NCBI GenBank assembly: GCA_019104905.1
Contig: JAHRXB010000090.1
Location: forward strand, 1-21,214
Length of the DNA stretch: 21,214 nt
Reading direction: 5' to 3'
DNA from: Bdellovibrio sp.
Lineage (GTDB): Bacteria; Bdellovibrionota; Bdellovibrionia; Bdellovibrionales; Bdellovibrionaceae
Part shown: positions 6,382-14,640 of the stretch, one piece after another
How positions within the stretch are numbered: position 1 is the first letter of the stretch
How the letters are laid out: every line of letters begins with the position of its first letter
Notes under the pieces: model-generated
Databases searched by the model: none
Told to the model about the DNA's origin: nothing
Seen by the model: the letters and a program-made list of their open reading frames with translations, nothing else
Made by a program: the position numbers and the translations under genes

Positions 6382-8655
6382 ATGGAGGTCTTGTCTCAAC
6401 ATAATTGTGGTTATTGTGGAGTACCCACCACCGGGGCAGCTTACTGCTGCAGTGCTTGCGAAGTTTTGGCGTTGCGAGTGGGCCCCCTGCCGGTACTCAA
6501 AGCGGGCGTAAACCCTTACTCTTATTTTGATCAAAAAGAATTTCGCGATCTTTATCGCCACGATCAAGATGCAGAGTATGATTATCTTTTCTTCGCCGAA
6601 GGTCTGCACTGTTCTTCCTGTGTTCACCTTCTGGAAAAGCTTCCCGAGTTTTATCCCGAGATCCTCAGTGCACGAGTGAACTTCGCGCAGTCCACGGTGG
6701 CGGTGAAGCTTTCTGACTCTGCCTCTTTGGCGCAAGTCGCTCACGTCATCAAAGAACTTGGCTACAACCCCACTCTTCTTTCTAAGCAAGACAACTTGGC
6801 GGAAAGATATAAAATTGAAAACAGAGCTTTCTTAAACCGCATCGCGGTCGCGGGATTTTGCGCCGGCAATACCATGCTTTTTGTGATCCCGGTTTATGCG
6901 GGCTTGGCAGGATCTTGGGCTCAGATTTTCAACTGGCTGAGTTTTTTTCTATTCCTTCCCATACTTTTTTATAGCGCCATTCCTTTTTATCGCGGTGCTT
7001 GGAACTCTCTTAAATACAAAGTTATCAATGTCGATCTTCCGATTGTCATCGCCATGCTTTCGGGATTCTTCCTTTCCTCCTACAACTTGATCATCGGCAA
7101 CGAAGCTATTTACTTTGATAGTACGGCCAGCTTCATGTTCTTCATCTTGTCGGCTCGCTACATTTTAAAGCGCGTGCAACAGAACTACTTGTCCCCTTCA
7201 CGCATTAAGTCCTTCTTCCAAACGGCGAAGTACCGCCGTATTCAAAACGAGACCGAACAAGACATCCCATGGAGTTCCGTCCAAACCGGCGACACTCTAA
7301 AGATCCAGCGCAGCCAAACCCTGCCTTCTGACTGCGAGCTTCTTTCAGCCCATGCAACCGTGGATATGTCTTTGTTTAATGGCGAATCCATGCCGAAGGT
7401 TTTTTCTCAAGGCATGACGATTTTTGCGGGGACTCAAGTCCTTGACCAAGAGATCTTAGTCAAAGTGAAAATCCCCTTTACGGAAAGTAAGCTCGGACAA
7501 CTTCTTCGTCAGCTCGACAATAGCGCCTTGGCAAAAAGTAAGTTTATTGCGTTGACCGATCGACTTGCGCAAAAGTTAATTGTTGTCGTCTTTTCAGTCG
7601 CCGCCCTTTTCTTCCTTATCTATATGAACATCAATGCCACCGAAGCTTTCAATCGCTCTTTGGCGTTGATTGTGTTGGCTTGCCCTTGTGCTTTGGCCTT
7701 TGGGTCGCCTTTGACCTTTGGTCTTGCTCTTAAAAAGGCCCAGAAAGGCGGCATCCTTCTGAAGGACGCCACCAGCCTTGAAAGAATGCTGCAAATTAAA
7801 AATGTCTTCTTTGATAAGACCGGGACTTTGACCGAGGGCAGTTTGCAGTTCTCTCACTCGGAGCCTTCCATGGTTCCTCAGGATATTCAAAAGATCATCC
7901 TCAGCCTGGAAGCTCCGTCTTATCACCCGATTGCCTTTGCTCTTCGTAAAGCCTGGCCTCACCCCGCAGCCCTCTATGAGGTGCAAGACGCGCAAGAGAT
8001 CCTGGGTCGCGGCGTGCGCGGCACGATTGACGGCGTTCAATACGAGATTCGTCATTTGGCCGAAAGCACTCACGAAGCGGAAACGGCGATTGAAGTGATT
8101 CGCGGTCACGATAGCATCTGCCGCCTTTACTTCATGGATACATTGCGCCCCGACTCGCCTTCGGCCGTAAAGAAGCTGCAAGAAAAAGGGATCCAATGTT
8201 TTCTTCTTTCTGGCGACAAAAAATCCCGCGTTTATCAAGTGGCGGACATCTGTGGCATCTCCAGAGAGAACTCTCATGGGGAACTTTTCCCTGAAGACAA
8301 AAAGAAAATCGTCGATCAGTACCGCAATACCTGCATGATTGGGGACGGTGCGAATGATTCTCTCAGTTTGAAATCGGCGGACGTGGGTATTGCCGTCAAA
8401 GGCAGTGTGGACTTAAGCCTGAACAGTGCGGATGTCTATTTCACTCGTGGAGGCCTGGCTCCCCTGTTTGATCTGATTCAACTTTCGGAACAAACACGTC
8501 GCGTACTGGTTCGCAACCTGACCATCTCGTTGGTGTACAACACCTTAGGCGGTGGCCTTGCGTTGTTGGGCTTTATCAATCCTATGATGGCCGCTATTCT
8601 AATGCCGATCAGTTCGGTGGTGATTATTCTATCGACCTTGTGGGGGTTCCGATGA
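6382..8655 (+). CDS. ccoI: Copper-exporting P1B-type ATPase for cbb3 oxidase assembly
   Basis: 757 residues, the usual length for CcoI/FixI. The N-terminus carries the CcoI-specific Cys cluster (CGYCG at 9-13, YCCSACE at 21-27), then an HMA-like domain with C77-S-S-C80. The ATPase core has the CPC metal-transport motif at 434-436, the phosphorylated Asp478 in DKTGTLTEG, an HP motif at 515-516, and GDGANDSLSLKSADVGIA in the hinge. The actuator motif reads NGES instead of the common TGES. Eight membrane helices are expected. CcoI pumps Cu+ out of the cytoplasm for insertion into the CuB site of CcoN. GGAG lies 6 bases before the ATG. It is the first gene after the FNR box, and its stop overlaps the ccoS start (ATGA). 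Confidence 0.93.
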   Translation: MEVLSQHNCGYCGVPTTGAAYCCSACEVLALRVGPLPVLKAGVNPYSYFDQKEFRDLYRHDQDAEYDYLFFAEGLHCSSCVHLLEKLPEFYPEILSARVNFAQSTVAVKLSDSASLAQVAHVIKELGYNPTLLSKQDNLAERYKIENRAFLNRIAVAGFCAGNTMLFVIPVYAGLAGSWAQIFNWLSFFLFLPILFYSAIPFYRGAWNSLKYKVINVDLPIVIAMLSGFFLSSYNLIIGNEAIYFDSTASFMFFILSARYILKRVQQNYLSPSRIKSFFQTAKYRRIQNETEQDIPWSSVQTGDTLKIQRSQTLPSDCELLSAHATVDMSLFNGESMPKVFSQGMTIFAGTQVLDQEILVKVKIPFTESKLGQLLRQLDNSALAKSKFIALTDRLAQKLIVVVFSVAALFFLIYMNINATEAFNRSLALIVLACPCALAFGSPLTFGLALKKAQKGGILLKDATSLERMLQIKNVFFDKTGTLTEGSLQFSHSEPSMVPQDIQKIILSLEAPSYHPIAFALRKAWPHPAALYEVQDAQEILGRGVRGTIDGVQYEIRHLAESTHEAETAIEVIRGHDSICRLYFMDTLRPDSPSAVKKLQEKGIQCFLLSGDKKSRVYQVADICGISRENSHGELFPEDKKKIVDQYRNTCMIGDGANDSLSLKSADVGIAVKGSVDLSLNSADVYFTRGGLAPLFDLIQLSEQTRRVLVRNLTISLVYNTLGGGLALLGFINPMMAAILMPISSVVIILSTLWGFR

Positions 8656-8807
8656 ATATTATTGTGATTATGATTCCAATGGCACTTTTGCTGGGAATAG
8701 GCTTTGTCTCCGCCTTTCTCTGGGCCACATCCAAAGGTCAATTCGATGACCTGGAGACTCCTGCTCATAGAATTTTAAATGATGACAACGAAAGGAAACA
8801 ATTGTGA
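8652..8807 (+). CDS. ccoS: cbb3 oxidase maturation protein CcoS
   Basis: 51 residues, too short for usual ORF cut-offs. The N-terminus is a single hydrophobic membrane helix (MNIIVIMIPMALLLGIGF). It is followed by the characteristic F-L-W-A-x-x-x-G-Q-F-D-D-L-E-T-P-A-x-R-I-L signature of CcoS. The ATG overlaps the ccoI stop by four bases (ATGA) and its stop overlaps the GTG start of the next gene (GTGA), so translation is coupled on both sides. CcoS is required for cofactor (haem and copper) insertion into the catalytic subunit. Placement between ccoI and the oxidase structural genes fits this role. Confidence 0.92.
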   Translation: MNIIVIMIPMALLLGIGFVSAFLWATSKGQFDDLETPAHRILNDDNERKQL

Positions 8808-10927
8808 AAACAACAGGAAATCTCATCGAGAAGATTTTTTACGATGATGACATCGTCAAAAAGTTTACTCTTGCGACTATGGTTTGGGCAGGCGCGGCCT
8901 TCTTATTTGGTCTTATCGCAGCCCTTCAACTGGCGTATTGGCCTCTGAACGCGAACCTTGAATGGATCACGTTTGGTCGTCTTCGCCCGCTGCATACCAA
9001 TGCGGCAATCTTTGCGTTCGCGGGGAACGCGATCTTTGCGGGAATCTATCACTCCTCTCAAAGACTTTTAAAAACACGCATGTTCTCAGACTTGCTTTCA
9101 AAAATGCATTTCTGGGGATGGCAGCTTATCATCGTTGCCGCGGCGATCACACTTCCTTTGGGCTATTCTCACGGGAAAGAGTACGCTGAGCTTGAGTGGC
9201 CGATTGACATCGCTATCGCGGTTGTGTGGGTGATCTTTGGTCTGAACTTCTTTATGACCATCCGTCAACGTCGTGAAAAACACATGTACGTGGCGATCTG
9301 GTTCTATATCGCGACCATTATCACGGTAGCAGTTCTACACATCGTGAACTCCATCGCAATCCCTGTTTCCTTCTTGCACTCTTATCCAGTGTACGCAGGG
9401 ATCCAGGATGCCTTGGTGCAATGGTGGTACGGACATAACGCCGTGGCGTTCTTCCTGACAACTCCCTTCCTTGGTTTGATGTATTACTACGTACCTAAAG
9501 CAGCGAATCGTCCGGTGTATTCTTACCGCCTTTCGATCATTCACTTCTGGGCGTTGGTTTTCATCTATATCTGGGCAGGACCTCACCATCTTCTTTACAC
9601 TTCCATGCCTGAATGGGCACAAACTCTGGGAATGATCTTCTCCGTGATGTTGTGGGCTCCTTCTTGGGGTGGTATGACCAACGGTCTTTTGACTTTGAAA
9701 GGTTCTTGGCATCTTTTGAAAACAGAACCTTTGATCAAGTTCTTTGTCGCCGCCATCACGTTCTACGGTATGTCGACTTTCGAAGGACCTCTTCTTTCCA
9801 TCAAGTCTGTGAACTCTTTGGGTCACTACACTGACTGGATCATCGGACACGTTCACGCCGGTGCTCTTGGATGGAACGGTTTCTTGGGCTTTGGAATGAT
9901 CTACTATCTCGTTCCCCGCCTTTGGAAAACTCAGCTTTACTCTAAGAAGCTTCTTGAAAACCACTTCTGGTTGGGTCTGACTGGTATCCTTCTTTACTAC
10001 ATCTCCATGGTTGTCGCGGGTATCACTCAAGGTCTTATGTGGCGTGCAATCGACGGACAAGGGAACCTCGTTTACCCTGACTTCGTTGAAACTGTGATCC
10101 GCATCGTGCCTCTTTACTGGGTTCGTGCGTTGGGTGGATTGTTGTTCCTCATCGGCTTTATCTTGATGTGTTACAATATCTACAAAACCATTCAGTTGGC
10201 TCCAAAAGCTCAGGAAGAAAAAGCCGTTGAAGTGGCTCGTTCTGGTTACGACGAAGTGGGCGGCACTGCTCACCGTAAGTTGGAAGGTATGGGCTTCTTA
10301 TTCTCTATTCTTGCGTTCCTTGCGATCGCAGTGGGCTCGGTCATCGAGATCTATCCAACTCTGTCTTTGCACAAGTATGTCAGACCTGACAGCATCACAG
10401 ATCCTTACACTCCACTTGAGCTTGCGGGCCGTGACGTGTACGTAAAAGAAGGCTGTTACGTTTGCCACTCTCAACAAATTCGCCCGATCGCTGCGGAAGT
10501 TCTTCGTTACGGAAAACCTTCAACTATTGAAGAGTCTATGTACGATCGTCCGTTCCAATGGGGTTCTAAGCGTACAGGACCGGATCTTGCTCGCGTTGGT
10601 AAGAAGTATCCGAACCTATGGCACTATAGCCACATGGTCGACCCTCGTGCGGTGACTCCGAAATCTATCATGCCTAGCTATCCTTGGTTGGCTGAAAAAG
10701 ACGCGGACTTCTTGTCTCTTCGTAAAAAACTCTCTGTCATGAAAATGGTAGGTGTTCCTTACGCTGACGACGTGGTCGCAAACGCTGACATCCATGCTCA
10801 AAAGCAAGCGCAACAAATCGCTGCGGACCTGGAATCCAATGGGGCTCCAAAAGGTCTTGAAAAGAAAGAGATCATCGCTTTGATCGCTTATCTGCAAGCC
10901 CTAGGTCAGAAAGGGAAAGCGCAATGA
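8804..10927 (+). CDS. ccoNO: Fused cbb3 cytochrome oxidase subunits I and II (CcoN-CcoO)
   Basis: 707 residues. Residues 1 to about 470 are CcoN, with about 12 membrane helices: His64 (LHTN) as a low-spin haem ligand, His211 (WYGH) and His261-His262 as CuB ligands, Tyr255 as the likely cross-linked tyrosine, and His349 and His351 (GHVH) as haem ligands. A linker at about 470-495 leads to CcoO: a membrane anchor at 497-517, haem-c motif CYVCH at 551-555, and an axial Met623 in SIMPSYPWL. The complex reduces O2 to water and conserves a proton gradient in the inner membrane. Separate ccoN and ccoO genes are the norm; the reading frame here is continuous. The start is GTG, preceded by AAAGGA with a 7-base spacer. 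Confidence 0.95.
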   Translation: MKTTGNLIEKIFYDDDIVKKFTLATMVWAGAAFLFGLIAALQLAYWPLNANLEWITFGRLRPLHTNAAIFAFAGNAIFAGIYHSSQRLLKTRMFSDLLSKMHFWGWQLIIVAAAITLPLGYSHGKEYAELEWPIDIAIAVVWVIFGLNFFMTIRQRREKHMYVAIWFYIATIITVAVLHIVNSIAIPVSFLHSYPVYAGIQDALVQWWYGHNAVAFFLTTPFLGLMYYYVPKAANRPVYSYRLSIIHFWALVFIYIWAGPHHLLYTSMPEWAQTLGMIFSVMLWAPSWGGMTNGLLTLKGSWHLLKTEPLIKFFVAAITFYGMSTFEGPLLSIKSVNSLGHYTDWIIGHVHAGALGWNGFLGFGMIYYLVPRLWKTQLYSKKLLENHFWLGLTGILLYYISMVVAGITQGLMWRAIDGQGNLVYPDFVETVIRIVPLYWVRALGGLLFLIGFILMCYNIYKTIQLAPKAQEEKAVEVARSGYDEVGGTAHRKLEGMGFLFSILAFLAIAVGSVIEIYPTLSLHKYVRPDSITDPYTPLELAGRDVYVKEGCYVCHSQQIRPIAAEVLRYGKPSTIEESMYDRPFQWGSKRTGPDLARVGKKYPNLWHYSHMVDPRAVTPKSIMPSYPWLAEKDADFLSLRKKLSVMKMVGVPYADDVVANADIHAQKQAQQIAADLESNGAPKGLEKKEIIALIAYLQALGQKGKAQ

Positions 10928-11088
10928 AACAAGAAGGATTGAAGTACTTTACCGATACACATTTGACAGGTATGGGCCTTCTGATTTTCTTCATCTTCTT
11001 CGTGGGAGTTCTGTTCTGGGTTTATCGCAAATCCAGCACAGAGATTTATCACAAGATGGAGCAGATACCATTGCAGGACGGAGAATAA
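10924..11088 (+). CDS. ccoQ: cbb3 oxidase small subunit CcoQ-like
   Basis: 54 residues. It has a short polar N-terminus, one membrane helix (about residues 17-35, GMGLLIFFIFFVGVLFWVY) and a charged tail ending LQDGE. Small single-helix proteins at this position, between ccoO and ccoP, are CcoQ/FixQ, which stabilise the contact of CcoP with the core. The ATG overlaps the ccoNO stop (ATGA) and its stop lies one base before the ccoP start. The sequence itself is weakly conserved, so the assignment rests mainly on position and topology. Confidence 0.8.
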   Translation: MKQEGLKYFTDTHLTGMGLLIFFIFFVGVLFWVYRKSSTEIYHKMEQIPLQDGE

Positions 11089-11089
11089 C

Positions 11090-11665
11090 ATGAGCGACAA
11101 ACAAGAAAAATTTCACGAATACGACGGCATCATTGAACACGACAATCCGCTTCCTACCTGGTGGCTGGCGACGTTCTTTATCACGATCATCTTTGCCTTT
11201 ATTTACTACATCCATTACGAAATGGGTGGCGGAGGCAAAACTTTGACTGAAGAGTTGAACGTGGCCATGCAGGAAATCGACAAGACCAAAGCGACTGCGA
11301 CTTCCGCAGCTCCTATGGAAACCGAGGAGTCCTTGCAAGCCGCTTTTGCCAAAGACGGTGTTGTCGCCTTGGGTGCTGAGCAGTATACTGCTAAGTGTGC
11401 TTCTTGCCACGGACCCGAGTTGGGTGGTCTAATCGGTCCTGATTTGGTGGATAAATACTGGATCCACGGAAAAGGAACTCGCATGGACATCGTCAAGGTG
11501 ATCCGCGAAGGTGTTGCTGAAAAAGGAATGCCACCGTGGGGACCTGTGATGAAGAAGGAAGAAATCTACGCTGTTGCAGCGTTCATTCTTTCTAAAAAAG
11601 GAACTCAACCCGCGGGAGCAAAAGCCCCTCAGGGAGAACCTGTTGAGGACTACTTGACAAAGTAA
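11090..11665 (+). CDS. ccoP: cbb3 oxidase subunit III, single-haem CcoP
   Basis: 191 residues. The N-terminus has the typical CcoP feature YDGIIEHDNPLPTWW before a membrane helix (about 24-41). An Ala-rich linker follows, then one cytochrome c domain with CASCH at 103-107 and an axial Met147 in GMPPWG. Classical CcoP has about 300 residues and two haem-c domains; only one CxxCH is present here. The subunit would pass electrons from soluble cytochrome c to the CcoO haem. It starts one base after the ccoQ stop. Confidence 0.9.
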   Translation: MSDKQEKFHEYDGIIEHDNPLPTWWLATFFITIIFAFIYYIHYEMGGGGKTLTEELNVAMQEIDKTKATATSAAPMETEESLQAAFAKDGVVALGAEQYTAKCASCHGPELGGLIGPDLVDKYWIHGKGTRMDIVKVIREGVAEKGMPPWGPVMKKEEIYAVAAFILSKKGTQPAGAKAPQGEPVEDYLTK

Positions 11666-11674
11666 AGGTAAGTT

Positions 11675-13078
11675 ATGAGCAATCTGGATCCAAGCAAACT
11701 CACAAGCGTCGATAAAAATGGGGACCGTATCTATATCATCCCCGCCGAAGTAACCGGATTTTTTCGACGACATAGGACTTGGACTCAGATTGTTCTTCTG
11801 ATCATCTTCTTGGCCATTCCTTGGACAACCATTAATGGCCATCAAACAGTTCTACTAAACATCCCCCAAAGAGAATTCTCTCTCTTTGGGGCCATGTTCC
11901 ACGCCCACGATACTCCCCTTCTCTTTTTCATTTTAGGTGCGCTGACTTTAGGTTTGGCTTTTGTCACCTCTATTTGGGGACGTGTTTGGTGCGGTTGGGC
12001 TTGCCCACAAACCGTTTTTATCGATGCTGTCTTCCGTCGTATTGAACAATGGGTGGAAGGCTCTTATATCAAAAGACGCCAACTCCGTGACGGACCTCTG
12101 ACTTCCGAAAAGTTCTTTAAAACCACTTCGAAATGGATCCTCTTTACTCTGGTTTCCTCTTTGATCGCTCACAGTTTTATGGCGTACTTCATCGGTGCCA
12201 AAGAGCTTTTGGAGATGGTTCAAAACTCTCCTTCTGAAAATCTCACCTACTTCACATTGGTGGTTTTCTTTACCGCCGCTGTTCTTTTTGACTTTGGCTG
12301 GTTCCGCGAGCAGTTCTGCGTGATCATGTGTCCTTATGGACGTATTCAATCCGTTCTTCTTGATCAAAAATCTTTAGCTGTCGTCTATGACGTACAACGT
12401 GGAGAGCCCCGTAAGGGCACGGCTCAGCCGGGCGAAAAAACCGGAGACTGCGTTGCCTGCAATCGCTGCGTGCAAGTGTGCCCAACTGGAATTGATATCC
12501 GCAATGGTCTGCAAATGGAGTGCATCGCTTGTACTTCTTGTATTGATGCCTGCGACGAAATCATGACGAAAGTGAAAAAACCCACAGGGCTTATTCGTTA
12601 TGACACCTTGGATGGCAGCAAGATCTCTCTTTTTAAACCTCGTTCGATTCTCTATATGATTGCGATTCTGGCTTTGGTCGGCGGATTCGCCTATGCCATC
12701 GCGACTCGGGAACCTGCTGACTTTACGGTGCTGCGTGGCCGCGGACTTCCATACTCTTTCGTTAAAGGTACCAACAACGAAGAATTGGTATTGAATCAAT
12801 TCCGAGTTCACATTCAAAATCAGGGACAAGCCCCGGCCCTTTACTTCCTGACACTTCCCCCTGAATTCATTCAAACAGGTGTCGAGCTGACGGTCGCTGA
12901 AAATCCGGTCTCCTTGAAGCCCGGTGAGTTCCGAGAGTGGTATTTCTTTATCAGAGTAAAACCAAATCTGTTCGACCCCAAAGGACAGATTAAAGCCAAA
13001 CTCCAAATTCGCGATCTCCTAAGCGAAAAAGGTTACACCTCACAAAGAGATCTGATCTTGGTAGGACCGAAACAGTGA
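11675..13078 (+). CDS. ccoG: cbb3 oxidase accessory protein CcoG (membrane Fe-S protein)
   Basis: 467 residues. There are about five membrane helices. WCGWACPQ (Cys106, Cys110) and FCVIMCPYGR (Cys215, Cys219) are the conserved CcoG/NapH-like Cys motifs. A two-cluster ferredoxin domain follows, with Cys259, 262, 265, 269 and Cys283, 286, 289, 293. The C-terminal soluble part (about 345-467) is a beta-rich, periplasmic Ig-like domain typical of FixG. CcoG is reported to reduce Cu2+ to Cu+ for oxidase assembly. The gene is 9 bases after ccoP, and its stop overlaps the next GTG start. Confidence 0.93.
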   Translation: MSNLDPSKLTSVDKNGDRIYIIPAEVTGFFRRHRTWTQIVLLIIFLAIPWTTINGHQTVLLNIPQREFSLFGAMFHAHDTPLLFFILGALTLGLAFVTSIWGRVWCGWACPQTVFIDAVFRRIEQWVEGSYIKRRQLRDGPLTSEKFFKTTSKWILFTLVSSLIAHSFMAYFIGAKELLEMVQNSPSENLTYFTLVVFFTAAVLFDFGWFREQFCVIMCPYGRIQSVLLDQKSLAVVYDVQRGEPRKGTAQPGEKTGDCVACNRCVQVCPTGIDIRNGLQMECIACTSCIDACDEIMTKVKKPTGLIRYDTLDGSKISLFKPRSILYMIAILALVGGFAYAIATREPADFTVLRGRGLPYSFVKGTNNEELVLNQFRVHIQNQGQAPALYFLTLPPEFIQTGVELTVAENPVSLKPGEFREWYFFIRVKPNLFDPKGQIKAKLQIRDLLSEKGYTSQRDLILVGPKQ

Positions 13079-13716
13079 TCTCAACCACGCTTCTCGCATT
13101 GGGCATTCTTTCCTCAAGTTTTTTTGGAAGCTGGCACTGTGCGGGAATGTGTGGTCCGATCGCCACCCTGATGAGCACCCGAAAAAGTCTTTGGTCCTAC
13201 AATCTGGGGCGCCTTATTTCTTACACCTTGCTAGGCACCATAGCTGGAGGTGTGGGTCAGGTTTTTTTAAATAGCGATTTTGTGGCCCTTCGTTGGATCT
13301 CTAGCGGACTCTTGGCACTGATCCTCTTGGGCACAGGCCTTTCGATGATCTTTCCAAAACTTCTTTCTGAAAAAGTAAACCAATGGTCCTGGGGGCATCG
13401 CGCCTTGGGTTACATCAAAAAAGCGCAGGCTTTTCACGTCGGGCGTTCTGGTTTTAGCGTGGGGCTGCTCACCGCCTTTCTTCCTTGCGGTTGGCTTTAC
13501 ACCTACGTCCTTGCCGCTATCGCCACCAAAAGTCCCTGGGCGGGCGCACTGACGCTTTTTCTTTTCTGGCTGGGAGGACTCCCCACTCTGAGTGCTGTTC
13601 CATTTATGGTTCGCAAAACCGTCCAATCTGCAGGGCTTCGACAGCAGAAGATCGCCGGTCTGGTTTTGGTTGTCTCTGGACTCTACTCTCTGGCCAGCTT
13701 CATGTTTTTCCATTGA
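13075..13716 (+). CDS. DsbD_2 / TauE-SafE-like membrane protein of the cbb3 cluster
   Basis: 213 residues with about six membrane helices. The N-terminal segment GSWHCAGMCGPIATLM is the signature of the 'sulfite exporter TauE/SafE' proteins of the DsbD_2 (cytochrome c biogenesis transmembrane) type that accompany ccoGHIS genes in many bacteria. A second site, FLPCGWLYTYVLAAIA, mirrors it in the other half. The His-Cys and Met-Cys pairs suggest copper handling; direct sulfite export is unlikely in this setting. It starts with GTG overlapping the ccoG stop (GTGA), so it belongs to the oxidase operon. It occupies the place where ccoH is often found; no ccoH is visible. No clear terminator follows. 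Confidence 0.85.
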   Translation: MISTTLLALGILSSSFFGSWHCAGMCGPIATLMSTRKSLWSYNLGRLISYTLLGTIAGGVGQVFLNSDFVALRWISSGLLALILLGTGLSMIFPKLLSEKVNQWSWGHRALGYIKKAQAFHVGRSGFSVGLLTAFLPCGWLYTYVLAAIATKSPWAGALTLFLFWLGGLPTLSAVPFMVRKTVQSAGLRQQKIAGLVLVVSGLYSLASFMFFH

Positions 13717-13740
13717 AAATATGTCCTCATTGTTTAGACT
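13713..13740 (+). promoter_or_regulatory. Promoter of the outer-membrane protein gene
   Basis: TTGAAA (13713-13718) and TAGACT (13735-13740) are separated by 16 bases. Transcription would begin about 6 to 9 bases after the -10, that is at or next to the ATG at 13750, implying a leaderless or nearly leaderless mRNA. The -35 overlaps the stop codon region of the preceding gene. Confidence 0.5.
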
Positions 13741-13750
13741 CTAAAGTCTA
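13735..13750. repeat. Inverted repeat abutting the start codon
   Basis: TAGACT-CTAA-AGTCTA is a perfect inverted repeat with 6-base arms. It covers the putative -10 and ends on the A of the ATG. It could be a repressor operator over the promoter; if transcription starts upstream it would instead form a hairpin against the start codon. Confidence 0.5.
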
Positions 13751-14439
13751 TGAAACACACTCTTTTATTTTCATCATTTGTCGCTCTTACTTTATCAACC
13801 ACCGCCTGGGCCCAGGACGAATCTTCTGAAGCTGCACCAACAGAAATGGCCCAGGAAGCAGTCACGCCAAGTTCTACTCGCGAATGGCCTCGCAGCCTTT
13901 GGGGAGTTTATGGCGGATTCGGAGCCCCTCATGTTCTTAATGGCGGCATTGAATACCTGGATCAATCGCGCACGTGGTCTATGGCGTTGGATTTTGGTGC
14001 CTTTGGGTATCGCCCCAAGGATGAGTTGAATGACAAAGAAGAAGTCTCCTTAGGAAGTGTTGCGATCGAAGGACGCTATCACCCTTTCACAAGTTCCTTT
14101 TATATCGCGGGAGCTTTGGGGTCCCAAGGCGTGACGGCGAAAAAAACGGCTGTGTATTCTGGGGAAACAGCAACGGCGGAGATTCGCGTAGGCAATACCT
14201 TTGCAACTCCCAAAGTCGGATGGTTTTGGCAATTCAATTCAGGTCTGAATTTCGGCGTTGAAGTCGGAGCCCAAATTCCTCTTTCAACGAAAGTGGAAGT
14301 CGATGATAGCAATCTCAACGCCATCGTCTTAAATGATCCCGAATATATTAAAAACAAAAAGGATGTCACGGACCTGGCAGAAAAATTAGGGAAGCAGGTT
14401 CTTCCTCACGCCGTCATCCGACTTGGTTACGCATTCTAG
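13750..14439 (+). CDS. Probable outer-membrane beta-barrel protein (hypothetical)
   Basis: 229 residues. A Sec signal peptide (MKHTLLFSSFVALTLSTTAWA-Q) covers residues 1-22. An acidic, Ala/Glu/Thr-rich segment of about 25 residues follows. The rest alternates short amphipathic strands with turns (LWGVYGGFGAPHVLNGG, WSMALDFGAFGY, SVAIEGRYHPF, FYIAGALGSQ, FGVEVGAQIPL) and ends in HAVIRLGYAF, with the terminal Phe typical of Bam-assembled barrels. No family is recognised; the size fits an 8-stranded barrel. No Shine-Dalgarno sequence precedes the ATG. A strong terminator follows, so it is probably a single-gene unit. Confidence 0.75.
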   Translation: MKHTLLFSSFVALTLSTTAWAQDESSEAAPTEMAQEAVTPSSTREWPRSLWGVYGGFGAPHVLNGGIEYLDQSRTWSMALDFGAFGYRPKDELNDKEEVSLGSVAIEGRYHPFTSSFYIAGALGSQGVTAKKTAVYSGETATAEIRVGNTFATPKVGWFWQFNSGLNFGVEVGAQIPLSTKVEVDDSNLNAIVLNDPEYIKNKKDVTDLAEKLGKQVLPHAVIRLGYAF

Positions 14440-14465
14440 TTCATTGACAATCAACAAGGTTATTT

Positions 14466-14499
14466 AAAGAAGGAGAGTTCATACTCTCCTTCTTTTTTT
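14466..14499 (+). terminator. Strong intrinsic terminator
   Basis: Perfect 13-bp stem AAAGAAGGAGAGT/ACTCTCCTTCTTT with a 4-base TCAT loop (14466-14495), running into a tract of seven T residues (14493-14499). It ends the outer-membrane protein gene 26 bases after its stop codon. Confidence 0.93.
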
Positions 14500-14538
14500 C
14501 ATCTCTGCAATGCTCAAGGACCCCCCTCCCCATTCTTT

Positions 14539-14566
14539 TTGCCGGTGAACACTGAAATCATAGTCT
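14539..14566 (+). promoter_or_regulatory. Possible promoter of the OmpA-lipoprotein gene
   Basis: TTGCCG (14539-14544) and TAGTCT (14561-14566) with a 16-base spacer give an acceptable sigma-70-like promoter. It lies after the terminator and about 75 bases before the start codon. Weak -10; tentative. Confidence 0.35.
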
Positions 14567-14640
14567 TCGTCCGTTTTTCTTGTAGAGCCTGAGTTTCGAG
14601 GATTAGCCTCATGCAAAAGGACTTAAAGAAGGAGACGTCT

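Noticed and set aside
7594..8277. 227-codon open frame on the minus strand inside ccoI
   Set aside because: Overlaps the ATPase catalytic domain with all motifs intact; no supporting start signal.
9335..10273. 312-codon open frame on the minus strand inside ccoNO
   Set aside because: Lies wholly within a well-conserved oxidase gene; its product has no recognisable domain and is rich in His, Arg and Gln as expected for a reverse-strand shadow.
12374..13006. 210-codon minus-strand open frame inside ccoG
   Set aside because: Antisense to the conserved ferredoxin and Ig-like domains; no family resemblance.
14444..14449. Perfect TTGACA after the barrel-protein gene as a -35 element
   Set aside because: No -10 hexamer at a workable distance; the terminator stem occupies that position.
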